Shown here: one piece after another, positions 1 to 8,100 of the stretch
Layout of the letters: each line of letters starts with the position of its first letter
Numbering within the stretch: position 1 is the first letter of the stretch
Source: an uncultured Campylobacter sp.
Lineage (GTDB): Bacteria; Campylobacterota; Campylobacteria; Campylobacterales; Campylobacteraceae
DNA length: 11,039 nucleotides
Direction: 5' to 3'
Assembly: GCF_938030815.1 (NCBI RefSeq)
Contig: NZ_CALHII010000288.1
Coordinates: 1 to 11,039 of the forward strand
Position numbers and translations under genes: made by a program
Notes under the pieces: generated by a model
Databases searched by the model: none
What the model was told of the DNA's origin: nothing
What the model saw: only the letters and a program-made list of their open reading frames with translations

Positions 1-1601
1 CGTTTTGTCGCGATGAAATCCGCCACAAGCGCAAAAAGGCGCGAGTCTTTGATCTGCGAGATGAGCGTAGCGGACCTTGCAGCGGAGCCGTTTTTTTTAA
101 AAATTTTATAAATTTCGTGCAAAAATACGGCGCCACCCTCGGTGATTTTATTGTGTTTTAGAACCGGATGCGAGCGAAAAAACTCGTCAAATTCCAAAGC
201 TTCAAAGCGCGATACGGAGCCGATAATATCGACATCATCAAAAAGTCCGAGCTGATAATTTTTTCTCTTTTTTTCAAAAATTTTAACGCTCTCGTCGGGG
301 CGCAAAAGACCTGCGTGAATGCTTCCGTGTCCAAGCGCGATTAGCGCGTCGAAAAGCTCCTTGCTTAGCGCGCTGCCGACGCCTCTTGCGTATTCGCACG
401 TGCTCATAAATGCCATCATATCTTTTGGGTTTATTATCATCGCGAAAATGTCCGTAAAGGCCTTGATCTCGCGGCTTTCAAAAAAGCTCACGCCGCCTTT
501 TCGCTTCGCGCCGATGCCGAGCTCCTTAAGCGCGACCTCGACGCCGTCGGCGCTGGAGTTGTTGCGAAAGATGACGGCGATCTTTTCGCGTGGAGTGCCG
601 CTTTGCGCGATCTGTGCGGCTACGTGGGCGTATTGCGCCGCCGTATCGTCGTAAACATGCAGCCTAGGCGCGCTAAATTTTCCCTCGCGGCCCACGATCA
701 GCTTCTTTTCGTAAAGGCGCGGATTGTTCGCGATGACGCGGTTTGCAAGCGCCAAAATCGCCGAGCTTGAGCGGTAGTTGATATTCAGCGCGTAAATTTT
801 AGCGTCCGCAAAGCGCTTGCCGAAGCTGCCGATGATGTCGATGTTTGCGCCGTTGAAGGCATAGATGCTCTGATCGAAATCGCCGACGCAAAAAAGGCTT
901 TTCGTCGCGAAGGCATCGATGAGGCTTCCTTGCAGAGAGTTCGTGTCCTGATACTCGTCCACTAAAATTTCATCAAACCGCAGCGGCGCGCCCTTTCGCA
1001 GCTCATGGCGCATTTTTAGCAAAACGTCGTTGAAATCAGCGTAGTTAAATTTCGCTTTTTCCTCCTCGAACTCGCGCAAAATATCTGCGTAAATTTCGGC
1101 AAATTCCGCCTGATCCTCGTGGTTTTTGCTAAACCATGTCTCAAAATCCGCGCTCATCTCCTTGTTTTGATACAACGAATACACGTCGTACAGATACGCC
1201 CCGCCGTAGGGGCGCGCGTCGCTTACGTGATAAAATTTGCGCCTTTCTACGAGGCTTTTTAGCAGCGTCTTTAGCTCGGCGGGCTGCTTTAGGATCACGC
1301 CTTTACCGAGCTCGCGAAGTAGGGCGTAGGATACGGCGTGGAAGGTGCCCGCGACGATTGCGGAGGTGATCTTTTTATCAAAATGCCGCTGCAGCCTCGC
1401 TATCATCTCGCTCGCGGCCTTGTTCGTAAAGGTAAGAAGCAAAATTTTTCTAGGGCTCGTACCGAGATTTAGCAGATGAGCGATCCGCGCGACGATGGTG
1501 CTGGTTTTGCCTGTGCCTGCGCTTGCGATTATTAGATTGTGCCCAGCAGGAGCGGTTGCAGCGGCGTATTGTTCGGTGTTTAGCTTAGCTAGAGCGTCCA
1601 A
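1..1601 (-). CDS. UvrD/Rep-family ATP-dependent DNA helicase (SF1A), C-terminus outside window
   Basis: ATP-driven 3'-5' single-strand translocase/helicase, expected to act in repair or in clearing replication blocks in the cytoplasm. 533 complete codons are visible and the frame is open through the left edge. Motifs in order: Walker A ASAGTGKT (residues 26-33), motif Ia LTFTNKAASEM, a GTFHA segment like motif Ib, Walker B VDEYQD (214-219) with catalytic Glu216, motif III VGDFDQSIYAFNGA (239-252) and motif IV INYRSS (274-279). Motifs V and VI, normally in the last 150-200 residues of a roughly 700-residue UvrD/Rep protein, are not in view, so the missing part is just the expected tail. Start chosen: TTG at 1601, with AAAGGA at 1613-1608 six bases upstream. 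An in-frame ATG at 1628 is rejected because it lies inside the -10 box. Campylobacters usually carry two such paralogues; the N-terminus (LNTEQYAAA then ASAGTGKTSTIVARI) fits the one that diverges from classical UvrD, but I cannot say which symbol is right. Confidence 0.93.
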   Translation of the reverse strand, partial: MDALAKLNTEQYAAATAPAGHNLIIASAGTGKTSTIVARIAHLLNLGTSPRKILLLTFTNKAASEMIARLQRHFDKKITSAIVAGTFHAVSYALLRELGKGVILKQPAELKTLLKSLVERRKFYHVSDARPYGGAYLYDVYSLYQNKEMSADFETWFSKNHEDQAEFAEIYADILREFEEEKAKFNYADFNDVLLKMRHELRKGAPLRFDEILVDEYQDTNSLQGSLIDAFATKSLFCVGDFDQSIYAFNGANIDIIGSFGKRFADAKIYALNINYRSSSAILALANRVIANNPRLYEKKLIVGREGKFSAPRLHVYDDTAAQYAHVAAQIAQSGTPREKIAVIFRNNSSADGVEVALKELGIGAKRKGGVSFFESREIKAFTDIFAMIINPKDMMAFMSTCEYARGVGSALSKELFDALIALGHGSIHAGLLRPDESVKIFEKKRKNYQLGLFDDVDIIGSVSRFEALEFDEFFRSHPVLKHNKITEGGAVFLHEIYKIFKKNGSAARSATLISQIKDSRLFALVADFIATK

Positions 1602-1607
1602 GATTAT

Positions 1608-1632
1608 TCCTTTGCAAAAAGGCGCCATTATA
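1608..1632 (-). promoter_or_regulatory. Promoter -10 box and ribosome site of the helicase gene
   Basis: Read on the minus strand, a perfect TATAAT lies at 1632-1627 and predicts a transcript start near 1620. This gives a leader of about 20 bases with AAAGGA at 1613-1608, six bases before the TTG start at 1601. There is no clear -35 box, which is normal for sigma-70 promoters of Campylobacter. The box overlaps an ATG at 1628, so translation cannot begin there from this promoter. Confidence 0.6.
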
Positions 1633-1652
1633 GCCTAAAATCATTAAAATTC

Positions 1653-1663
1653 TTTGATATAAT
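1653..1663 (+). promoter_or_regulatory. Extended -10 promoter of pbpC, abutting the start codon
   Basis: TTTGATATAAT: a perfect TATAAT at 1658-1663 preceded by TTTGA, the extended -10 form common in Campylobacter. The box ends only six bases before the pbpC ATG at 1670, so transcription should start on or within a base or two of the A of ATG. No ribosome site precedes the ATG. The likely transcript is therefore leaderless. The box is about 25 bases from the opposing -10 box of the helicase gene, so polymerase binding at the two promoters should be mutually exclusive. Confidence 0.6.
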
Positions 1664-1669
1664 TGCGCG

Positions 1670-4600
1670 ATGAAATTTCTAAAATTTACGTTAAAAATCG
1701 CGCTATTTTGCGCATTTGCATTCACTCTGTTTTTGATCCTAGACGCGCTTTATCCGCTAAATTTGGATATGCTAAATAAGCAGAAGAGTAGAATTTTATA
1801 TGACCGAAACGGCGAAATTTTAAATATGCAGATCAGCGACGATCAAATTTGGCGCTTTTACGCGAGCGCAGACGAGATACCGCCGCGGCTGAAACAAAGC
1901 GCGATCTACTTCGAGGATCGGTATTTTTACTACCATTTCGGCGTCAATCCAGCCTCGATTTTGCGCGCGGCTACGTATAATTTTACGCAAAATTTTACTA
2001 AAAAAAGCGAGGGCAACGTCGAGCGCGTCGGAGCCTCCACGATTACGATGCAGGTTGCGCGTATGATGCGCCCAAAACAGCGCAGCTACAAGAACAAAAT
2101 CATCGAAATTTTCAACGCCTTTCAGCTGGAGTGGCACTTCAGCAAGGATGAAATTTTAGGAATGTATTTCAACCTCGCCCCATACGGCGGCAACATCGAG
2201 GGGGTTAAGACTGCGGCGTATTTTTACTTCAAAAAAAACCTGCGCGAGCTTAGCAACGCTCAAATCGCACTTCTTAGCGTGATCCCAAAAAACCCGAACA
2301 AAAACCGCCTAGACCGCAGATCAAACATCAACGCGCTTAAAAACCGCCTAATTTCGCAGCTGCGAGAGGGCGGCGTGATCTCGCAAAGCGAGTATGAGCG
2401 CGCCCTCGCAGAGCCGTTTTCGCCCAGACGCTACGCAGCGCCCAATTATGCGGCGCATTACGCGCTACTAGCGTTTAGCAATTATAAAATGCAAAATTTT
2501 ACCGCCAAAGATGACGTAAATTTCACTCAAAATTTAAAGCAGGGCGGCACGCCCGGCGCGACGGCAGAGGAAGCAAGCTTGGCTGCGCGCAGAGCCGCGG
2601 CGGGGGCAGAGTCAAATTTTTCGGATGCGGCGAGTGCCGAATCAAGCTTTACGGTTGCAACAATGGGTGAGTCAAATTTATCAAGCGCCGCAAACGCGCA
2701 GGCGGGAATGGATTCGAAAGAAACGAATCCCAAAGAGGCGGATTTTAAAACAGATGCGCCAAAGAGTTTAAATTTTAGCGAACGAACGAGCTTAAATTTA
2801 AACGAGCGCGAAGGCGCAAAATCACAGGCAAGCGTAAAACCGAACGAACCGAAAAGCGTAAAACCAAATGAACAAAAGAGCGCAAATTTAGATGAGCGGC
2901 GAGATTTAATTAATGCCGCGCATTCGCTACAAAGTCTAAATTTAAACGAGCAACGAGGTGCTGAGCGTTTGCCACAAAATTTCCAGGCAGATGCAAGCTC
3001 TGGCAAGCGCCCGCACGTAAATTTTGGTGCGCAGATAAATTCTGCTTCGGATGTTAGTATGCAGGCGGATTTCGCTTCGTCGAACGCTAATGCTCGGACA
3101 GATTCTACTTCAGACGCCAAAATGCAGACGGCTTCTGCTGCAAGCGCCGAATCGCAGGCAAATTCCGCTCCCAACGCCAAGATGCCGCAAAATTTCGCTT
3201 TAGCCGCCCAGGCGCAAATAAATTCCGATCTAAACGCCAAGACGCAGGAAAATTCCGCAAACTCTAAAGCGAGCGCGCAGTCCAAGGAGCAAACTACGCT
3301 AGCGCAGGAGCTTGCGCGTCTAAACGAGGGTAAAATTTATTCGAGCTTGGATCTGAAAACCCAGATCGCGCTTGAGGGTTTTTTGAAAAGCGAGATCCTC
3401 TCTCTACGCGATAAGGGCGTTAGAAACGGCGCTGCGGTGCTGATCGACAACGAAAGCATGAGGGTGATCGCTTACGTCGGCAGCCACGATTTTAGCGCCA
3501 ATGAGGGGCAGAACGACGGCGTGCGCTCGCAAAAGAACGTAGGCTCGACGCTCAAGCCCTTCATCTACGCCAAAGCCCTTGAGCACGGGCTCATCACCCC
3601 ATCAAAGAAGCTGATCGACGCGCCGATAACCTTCGCGGGCTATGTGCCGCGCAACTACAATCAGGGGTTTTTGGGCGCGGTGAGCGCGACCGACGCGCTA
3701 AGTCTTAGCCTAAATATCCCTGCGGTGAAGCTAAATTTGATGCTTGGTGACGACGGGCTGTATGAGATGCTTAGCGGCGTGCATCTGGCGGAGTTTAGCA
3801 AGGATTATTACGGCGCAGGTATCGCGCTTGGCAGTATTTCGATGAGTCTAATGGATCTTAGCCGCCTTTACAGCGCGTTTGCAAACGGCGGTAAGCTGCA
3901 GAAGCTCGAAATAGCGGGCGCAAAGATCGGCGACGATGCTAAAATTTTAACCCCGCAGAGCGCCTACATCGTAACACAGATGTTAAGAAACGCGCCGCGC
4001 TCCTATCTCGGCTCGGTGTGGCAAAATACCCTAAACGCGCCGCCGTTGATGTTTAAAACGGGCACGAGCGCCGATGCGCGCGATCTCTACACCGTCGCTC
4101 TGACGCCGAAATTTACCCTCGGCGTCTGGCTGGGAAATTTCGACGGCTCCAAGACTAGGGATCTTAGCGGCGGCGTGAGTGCGGCAAAAGTGGCGTTTAA
4201 TATGTTTGCTTTCCTCGATAAATCGGGCATGCTGGGCGAGGCGGAGTTTGCGCGTCCCGCGGGCGTGAGCTTTCGGCGAGTATGCACTGACGCGTACCGC
4301 GAAAAGGAGTGCGCTCAAAGCGCCGAGGATCTTACGATCGATGGGATTGAGCCCAACGAGGAGTGCGAAATTTACGGCACTAGCGAGCTTTTTTATCTGC
4401 TAAAACACGGCCTAGTCGATCCGCAAAAGGTGCGCGCAGGAAGGTGCGCGGCTAAATTTGCCGCCGTAAAGCCTGTGTTAAACGACATCAACGCCAAAAC
4501 CTACGAGACCGGCGAGGACGGCACGCTGCGGCTAAAGGTGCAGTGCACGGCGGTTTTTGGCGAGCGGGTATATATCAGACTAAGCGGCGGTTCGCGGGAG

Positions 4601-5116
4601 TTTATAGCGCTAAATTCCACTGCATTTACGGGGGAGAATTCCGCGGATTTGGATTCCAAGCATTCTAGCACGGCGCAGCAAGATAATTTAAAGCAAAATT
4701 TTGCAGAACAGAATTCTACAGCACAAAATTCCATGCGACAAAATTTAGCGCCACGGAATTTAAAATCACAAAATCTTACGAAGCAAAATTCTGCGGGATG
4801 GAATTTTATAGCTAAAAATCCAGCCACACAGAATTTGGCATCGCAAAATTCTATCTTGCAAAATTCTACAGAGCAAAATTTCACAGCGAAAAATTTCACA
4901 GATCAAAATTTCTCGCAACAAAATTCTGCGGCACGAGATTTCACCACGCAAAGCCTAACGCCTGCAAATTCTAAAGTTAAAACGGGAGAATATTTTGCGC
5001 GCACTAACGGCGAGGCTTTTACGCTTAACCTCGGCGCAGGGGATTTTGAGCTTGGCTGCTTGGACGAAAATGCAAATTTCGCTAAAGCAAATTTTAGAGT
5101 AAATGAAAGAAAATAA
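1670..5116 (+). CDS. pbpC: Penicillin-binding protein 1C (bifunctional glycosyltransferase/transpeptidase) with two large repeat insertions
   Basis: Class A PBP (1148 aa) that polymerises lipid II and cross-links peptidoglycan on the outer face of the inner membrane. Residues 1-8 are cytoplasmic and basic; about 9-25 form the membrane anchor. The GT51 domain has the catalytic Glu82 in EDRYFYYHFG (82-91), GASTITMQ (121-128), Glu146 in the third motif, then QLEWHFSKDEILGMYFN, closely matching E. coli PbpC. The transpeptidase domain (about 555-860) has S626-T-L-K629, S680-L-N682 and K796-T-G798, so both activities look intact. A C-terminal BiPBP_C-type domain (about 910-1148) follows. Two insertions, about residues 275-549 and 983-1101, are low-complexity; without them the protein is about 754 aa against 770 in E. 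coli. The start at 1670 keeps the membrane anchor; the next in-frame Met (34) would lose it. No Shine-Dalgarno is present (see promoter). The gene downstream is an alpha-2-macroglobulin, the usual pbpC partner, which supports PBP1C over PBP1A. The C-terminal insertion lies in a domain of uncertain function. Confidence 0.93.
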   Translation: MKFLKFTLKIALFCAFAFTLFLILDALYPLNLDMLNKQKSRILYDRNGEILNMQISDDQIWRFYASADEIPPRLKQSAIYFEDRYFYYHFGVNPASILRAATYNFTQNFTKKSEGNVERVGASTITMQVARMMRPKQRSYKNKIIEIFNAFQLEWHFSKDEILGMYFNLAPYGGNIEGVKTAAYFYFKKNLRELSNAQIALLSVIPKNPNKNRLDRRSNINALKNRLISQLREGGVISQSEYERALAEPFSPRRYAAPNYAAHYALLAFSNYKMQNFTAKDDVNFTQNLKQGGTPGATAEEASLAARRAAAGAESNFSDAASAESSFTVATMGESNLSSAANAQAGMDSKETNPKEADFKTDAPKSLNFSERTSLNLNEREGAKSQASVKPNEPKSVKPNEQKSANLDERRDLINAAHSLQSLNLNEQRGAERLPQNFQADASSGKRPHVNFGAQINSASDVSMQADFASSNANARTDSTSDAKMQTASAASAESQANSAPNAKMPQNFALAAQAQINSDLNAKTQENSANSKASAQSKEQTTLAQELARLNEGKIYSSLDLKTQIALEGFLKSEILSLRDKGVRNGAAVLIDNESMRVIAYVGSHDFSANEGQNDGVRSQKNVGSTLKPFIYAKALEHGLITPSKKLIDAPITFAGYVPRNYNQGFLGAVSATDALSLSLNIPAVKLNLMLGDDGLYEMLSGVHLAEFSKDYYGAGIALGSISMSLMDLSRLYSAFANGGKLQKLEIAGAKIGDDAKILTPQSAYIVTQMLRNAPRSYLGSVWQNTLNAPPLMFKTGTSADARDLYTVALTPKFTLGVWLGNFDGSKTRDLSGGVSAAKVAFNMFAFLDKSGMLGEAEFARPAGVSFRRVCTDAYREKECAQSAEDLTIDGIEPNEECEIYGTSELFYLLKHGLVDPQKVRAGRCAAKFAAVKPVLNDINAKTYETGEDGTLRLKVQCTAVFGERVYIRLSGGSREFIALNSTAFTGENSADLDSKHSSTAQQDNLKQNFAEQNSTAQNSMRQNLAPRNLKSQNLTKQNSAGWNFIAKNPATQNLASQNSILQNSTEQNFTAKNFTDQNFSQQNSAARDFTTQSLTPANSKVKTGEYFARTNGEAFTLNLGAGDFELGCLDENANFAKANFRVNERK
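2489..3328 (+). repeat. Repeat-rich low-complexity insertion between the PBP1C glycosyltransferase and transpeptidase domains
   Basis: Codes for residues about 274-553 of PBP1C, rich in Ala, Ser, Asn, Gln, Lys and Glu, with no Cys and no predicted membrane segment. In E. coli PbpC the corresponding stretch is a short linker. Several repeat families are visible: AESNF/AESSF/GESNL units at the start; SLNFSER, SLNLNER and SLNLNEQ; two adjacent 24-base units coding SVKPNEPK and SVKPNEQK (2831-2878); and four 60-base units at 3032-3274. Composition and repetition suggest a flexible periplasmic tether grown by tandem duplication. The reading frame stays open throughout, so it is translated. Function is unknown. 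Confidence 0.8.
3032..3274 (+). repeat. Four degenerate tandem repeats of 60-63 bases (20-21 residues) within pbpC
   Basis: Unit boundaries: 3032-3094 (63 bases), 3095-3154, 3155-3214 and 3215-3274 (60 each). Each unit begins Q/R-x-[N/D]-S-[A/T/D], then [S/P/L]-[D/N]-[V/A]-[S/K]-[M/T]. At DNA level the shared words are the RAATTY-like start (AAATTC in three units) and GACGCCAA/AACGCCAA about 20 bases later. The unit length is a multiple of three, so unit gain or loss keeps the frame. The units have diverged, so this is an old array rather than a fresh expansion. Confidence 0.75.
4694..4963 (+). repeat. 18 tandem 15-base units coding pentapeptide repeats Q-N-[S/L/F]-x-x within pbpC
   Basis: Residues 1009-1098 of PBP1C fall exactly into 18 five-residue units, for example QNSTA, QNSMR, QNLAP, RNLKS, QNLTK, WNFIA, KNPAT, QNSTE, KNFTD, QNFSQ, RDFTT. 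Position 2 is Asn in 16 of 18 (Asp and Ser in the other two); position 1 is Gln in 13; position 3 is Ser, Leu or Phe in 17 (Pro in one). The DNA unit is roughly CAAAATTYNNNNNNN. The array sits in a loop of the C-terminal domain: the upstream strand ends at FIALN (978-982) and the domain resumes at about GEYFARTNG (from 1106). It resembles the pentapeptide-repeat beta-helix pattern in having N before L/F and S/T after, but lacks the small residue usual at the inward-facing first position. Confidence 0.85.
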
Positions 5117-5130
5117 AAGGTTAATTTGTA

Positions 5131-5158
5131 TATAATTTCGTAAAATTTTTGCAAAGGA
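5131..5158 (+). promoter_or_regulatory. Internal -10 box and ribosome site of the alpha-2-macroglobulin gene
   Basis: The 47-base gap after pbpC holds a perfect TATAAT at 5131-5136 and AAGGA at 5154-5158, five bases before the ATG at 5164. Transcription from this box would start near 5143 and give a leader of about 21 bases. The gene may thus be expressed from its own promoter as well as by read-through from pbpC; no terminator-like hairpin separates them. Confidence 0.5.
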
Positions 5159-5163
5159 ATTTT

Positions 5164-8100
5164 ATGAAGACAAAACTACTAAGCGCAGCGCTATTTTGCG
5201 CTTTGGCTAGCTTTGCCGCGGGCGTAGAGATCAAATACGCTAGCGGGGCTTACGAGATTAGCGGGGTGGACGGCAGTGGATTTAGCGTCACGCAAAAGCA
5301 GATCTTAAAATGCACTCCCAAAATCACGGGCACCTACGAAAGCGTGAGCGAGAGCTCAATCAGGCTCTATCCTAAGCCGATGCTTAGCGCCGGGGTTAAT
5401 TATTCGTGCGAGGCGCGTGGGGTGCGCTTTGAGTTTGAGACAGAGCCTTTTAGCACCGAGCATATCGCGCTTCTGCGTCCGGGGTTAGTGGCAATTAAAT
5501 TTAACGATGCGGTTAGCAAGGACGCGCTACAGCAAGCGACTAGAATTTACCGCGCGCAGAATTTAGCCCAAAACGACATATCCTACGAGCTTAGCTCGCA
5601 CGATGATCGGAATTTTTTATTCAGCTTCGATCCTAAGGCACAAAACGTCGTATTGCAAATAGAATCCCTCACCTCAAAAGCGGGCGCAAAGCTACAAAAT
5701 CCGGTGGAGCTACGCACGGACGAGGAGCCTTTTAATGATAGCATTAACGCTTCAAATTTAAGCGGCGTGCAGATCCGCCCCGCGGCTCTAAAAGACGGCT
5801 CACTCGCAGCTAGAGTGTGTTTTCCTAACTATATGGACGAGCTGTCCGCCAAATACGTAAGAATCACAGGCGTGAGTAAATTTAGCCTCACTCAGCCGCG
5901 ATATTATTATTATGACGAAGATGAAGAGGGTGGCGAAAGCGACGATCCTTCATGCTACTACTATGCAGATATAGTAAGCGACGAGTTTATGCCGAATAAA
6001 AGCTACGAGATTAGACTGCTAAAGGGCTTCGGAGATAGCTCATATATTTTGCGTGACGAGATCAAGCAAAGCGTAAAAATGGGCGACAGGCTGCCTTTCG
6101 TAGCCTTTAGCGACGAGAAAAATTTTATCCCAAAATCCGCTTCGTTAGCTTTTAAAAGCTCAAACGTAAATGAGGTTAAAATTTCGATTGCCAAAGTTCC
6201 TGAGCAAAATTTTAGGTATTTTTTAAACTTTGAAAGCAACGAAGATAGCGTAGGTGGGCTAGCTAGCGAGATCGCGGTTAAGAGCTTTGATATAGGAGGC
6301 GCTAAAAACGCCGTCGCGGAGCATAAAATCGCGATGGATTTTAAAGGCTATGAGGATGGAATTTATAAAATCACGGCGTTTTACAAAGTGGGCGAAAAGA
6401 TGCAAGAGGTTTCGCGCGTAGCCTATCTTAGCGACATTACGGCTCAAGTGGTGCTGCTTGAGCGCGGTGCGCTAATTTATACTTCTAGGCTTAGTAATGG
6501 CGAGGAGCTAAGTAGAGCGAAGGTTAAAATTTACAGTGATAAAAACGAGCTAATCGCGGAGGATAAAACGGACGGAGATGGAATTTTAAGATTAGAAAAT
6601 ATGGAAATTCTAGCCAAAAATCCGCGCTCTATCGAGATTAGCAAAGGCGATGAACATGCGTTCGTGCTATTTAATAACGCCGTAGCAAGCGTAGAGAAAA
6701 CGATTACTGCAAAGCGCCCGTTCGTTTATCTCGCGAGCGAGCTGATAAGCCCGAATGAGCGGCTTTTAGGCACGATCGTGATGAAAAATCGCGATTTTAG
6801 CTCTTTAAAAAATACGCCGATTAAATTTAAAATTTACGATCCTAGCGGCACTGTGGTCATCACGCGCGTGCAAAACACCGATGAGTTCGGCAGCGTTAAA
6901 ATAGACGAGCTGATGGGCGAGAAAAGCGGCACTTATCGCCTAGATCTCATCTATGAGGACAAAATCATCGCTTCTAAAAGCTTCAGCGTAGAAAATTTCG
7001 TCCCAAACCGCATTAAAAATGAAATTCTCACTGCCAAAGATGAATACGGCGCAGATGAGATCATAACTTTAAAGCTAAGCTCAAACTATCTTGCAGGCGC
7101 GCCGGCTGGAGATTTGAAAGGCTCGCTAGAAGCAAATGCTTATGAAAAAGAGCTAAAAATTAAAGGCTACGAGGGTTTTTCGTTTCTAAACGATCGCTTA
7201 AAGAAAAAGGGCGCTACGCAGCTTCGTAGGGCAGAATTTACGCTAAACTCCGCCGGTAAAAAGGAGCTTGCACTCTCGCCGGCAGCAGCTGATCTAAATG
7301 TCTCTAACGCCATAAATATTCTACTAAATTTCAGCGTAACCGAAGAGGGCAAAAACGTAAACGCATATCGCAGCCTGAGCTATCTGCCTTATGATCGTAT
7401 CGTAGGAATTCGCGCGAGCAAGGATTTCATATCAAGTGGAGATAGCGTAAAATTCGGCTTTGCGCTACTAGATTCCAAAACCAAAACCGACGTCAAAGGC
7501 AAGATCGACGTTGAAATTTACCGCGACGATTTTACTTACGTTTATGACGGCAACAGATACGTCGAGCAAGAAAGCTTTAATCTCGTAAGCGCCGTTAGCA
7601 CCGATGCGCGCGAGTTTGAGTACAAATTCCAAAACGGCGGCAATTATCTAATCGTCGCAAACGATTACTCAAGCGGCGCAAGTGCTGGCGTGCGCGTGGA
7701 TGTAAGCGGCTGGGGATATTATGGACGGGTAAACGCTAAAGACGTACAAAGCGCTAAAATCAAACTCGCAAGCGACAAGGTTAAAGCTGGAGATAAAATT
7801 AAAGGCGTCATCAATTCGCCGGTAGAAAGCGGCGTGCTAAATATCTCGCTCGTAGGAGAGCAGGTTTACGACTATAAAATTCTATCCGTCAAAGGCGGCA
7901 GCGCGGAATTTGAGCTTAGCGTGCCAGAGAATTTCGTCGGAGGACACATCAACGCTGTAATCGCGCGCGCCGCGACACCCGCTGCGATGCCGCTTAGAGC
8001 CTATGCAAACGTGCCGGTGGCGCTAGATGCGAGCTCGCACAAGGCTAACGTGCAAATCCTAGCCGAGAAAAGCTACAAAAACGGGCAAAACGCGCAGATC

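Noticed and set aside
319..1369. Plus-strand open frames at 319-654 and 1136-1369
   Set aside because: They lie opposite well-conserved helicase motifs and code for low-complexity Arg/Ala/Ser-rich sequence without any known domain.
1599..1628. ATG at 1628 as the helicase start
   Set aside because: It is in frame but lies inside the TATAAT box and has no ribosome site; TTG at 1601 has AAAGGA at a good distance.
2527..3285. 252-codon open frame on the minus strand opposite the PBP1C linker insertion
   Set aside because: It is Phe/Ala/Cys-rich and mirrors the repeats of the sense strand; there is no ribosome site or promoter I can see. The frame is open because the sense repeats avoid the triplets that would read as stops on the other strand.
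4501..4951. Minus-strand open frames with periodic FC and IL patterns opposite the pentapeptide array
   Set aside because: Their five-residue period is the antisense image of the 15-base repeat. Two different frames are open for the same reason, which argues for a by-product and not a gene.
3032..4963. CRISPR array
   Set aside because: The 60-base and 15-base repeats are contiguous, without unique spacers, are degenerate and stay in one open reading frame.
4694..4963. Canonical pentapeptide-repeat (quinolone-resistance type) domain
   Set aside because: The five-residue phase fits, but Gln replaces the small inward residue and Ser is common at the central Leu/Phe position, so I report the repeat without naming that family.
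5149..5163. TTG at 5149 as the macroglobulin start
   Set aside because: It would put the ribosome site inside the coding region and add five residues before an otherwise standard signal peptide.
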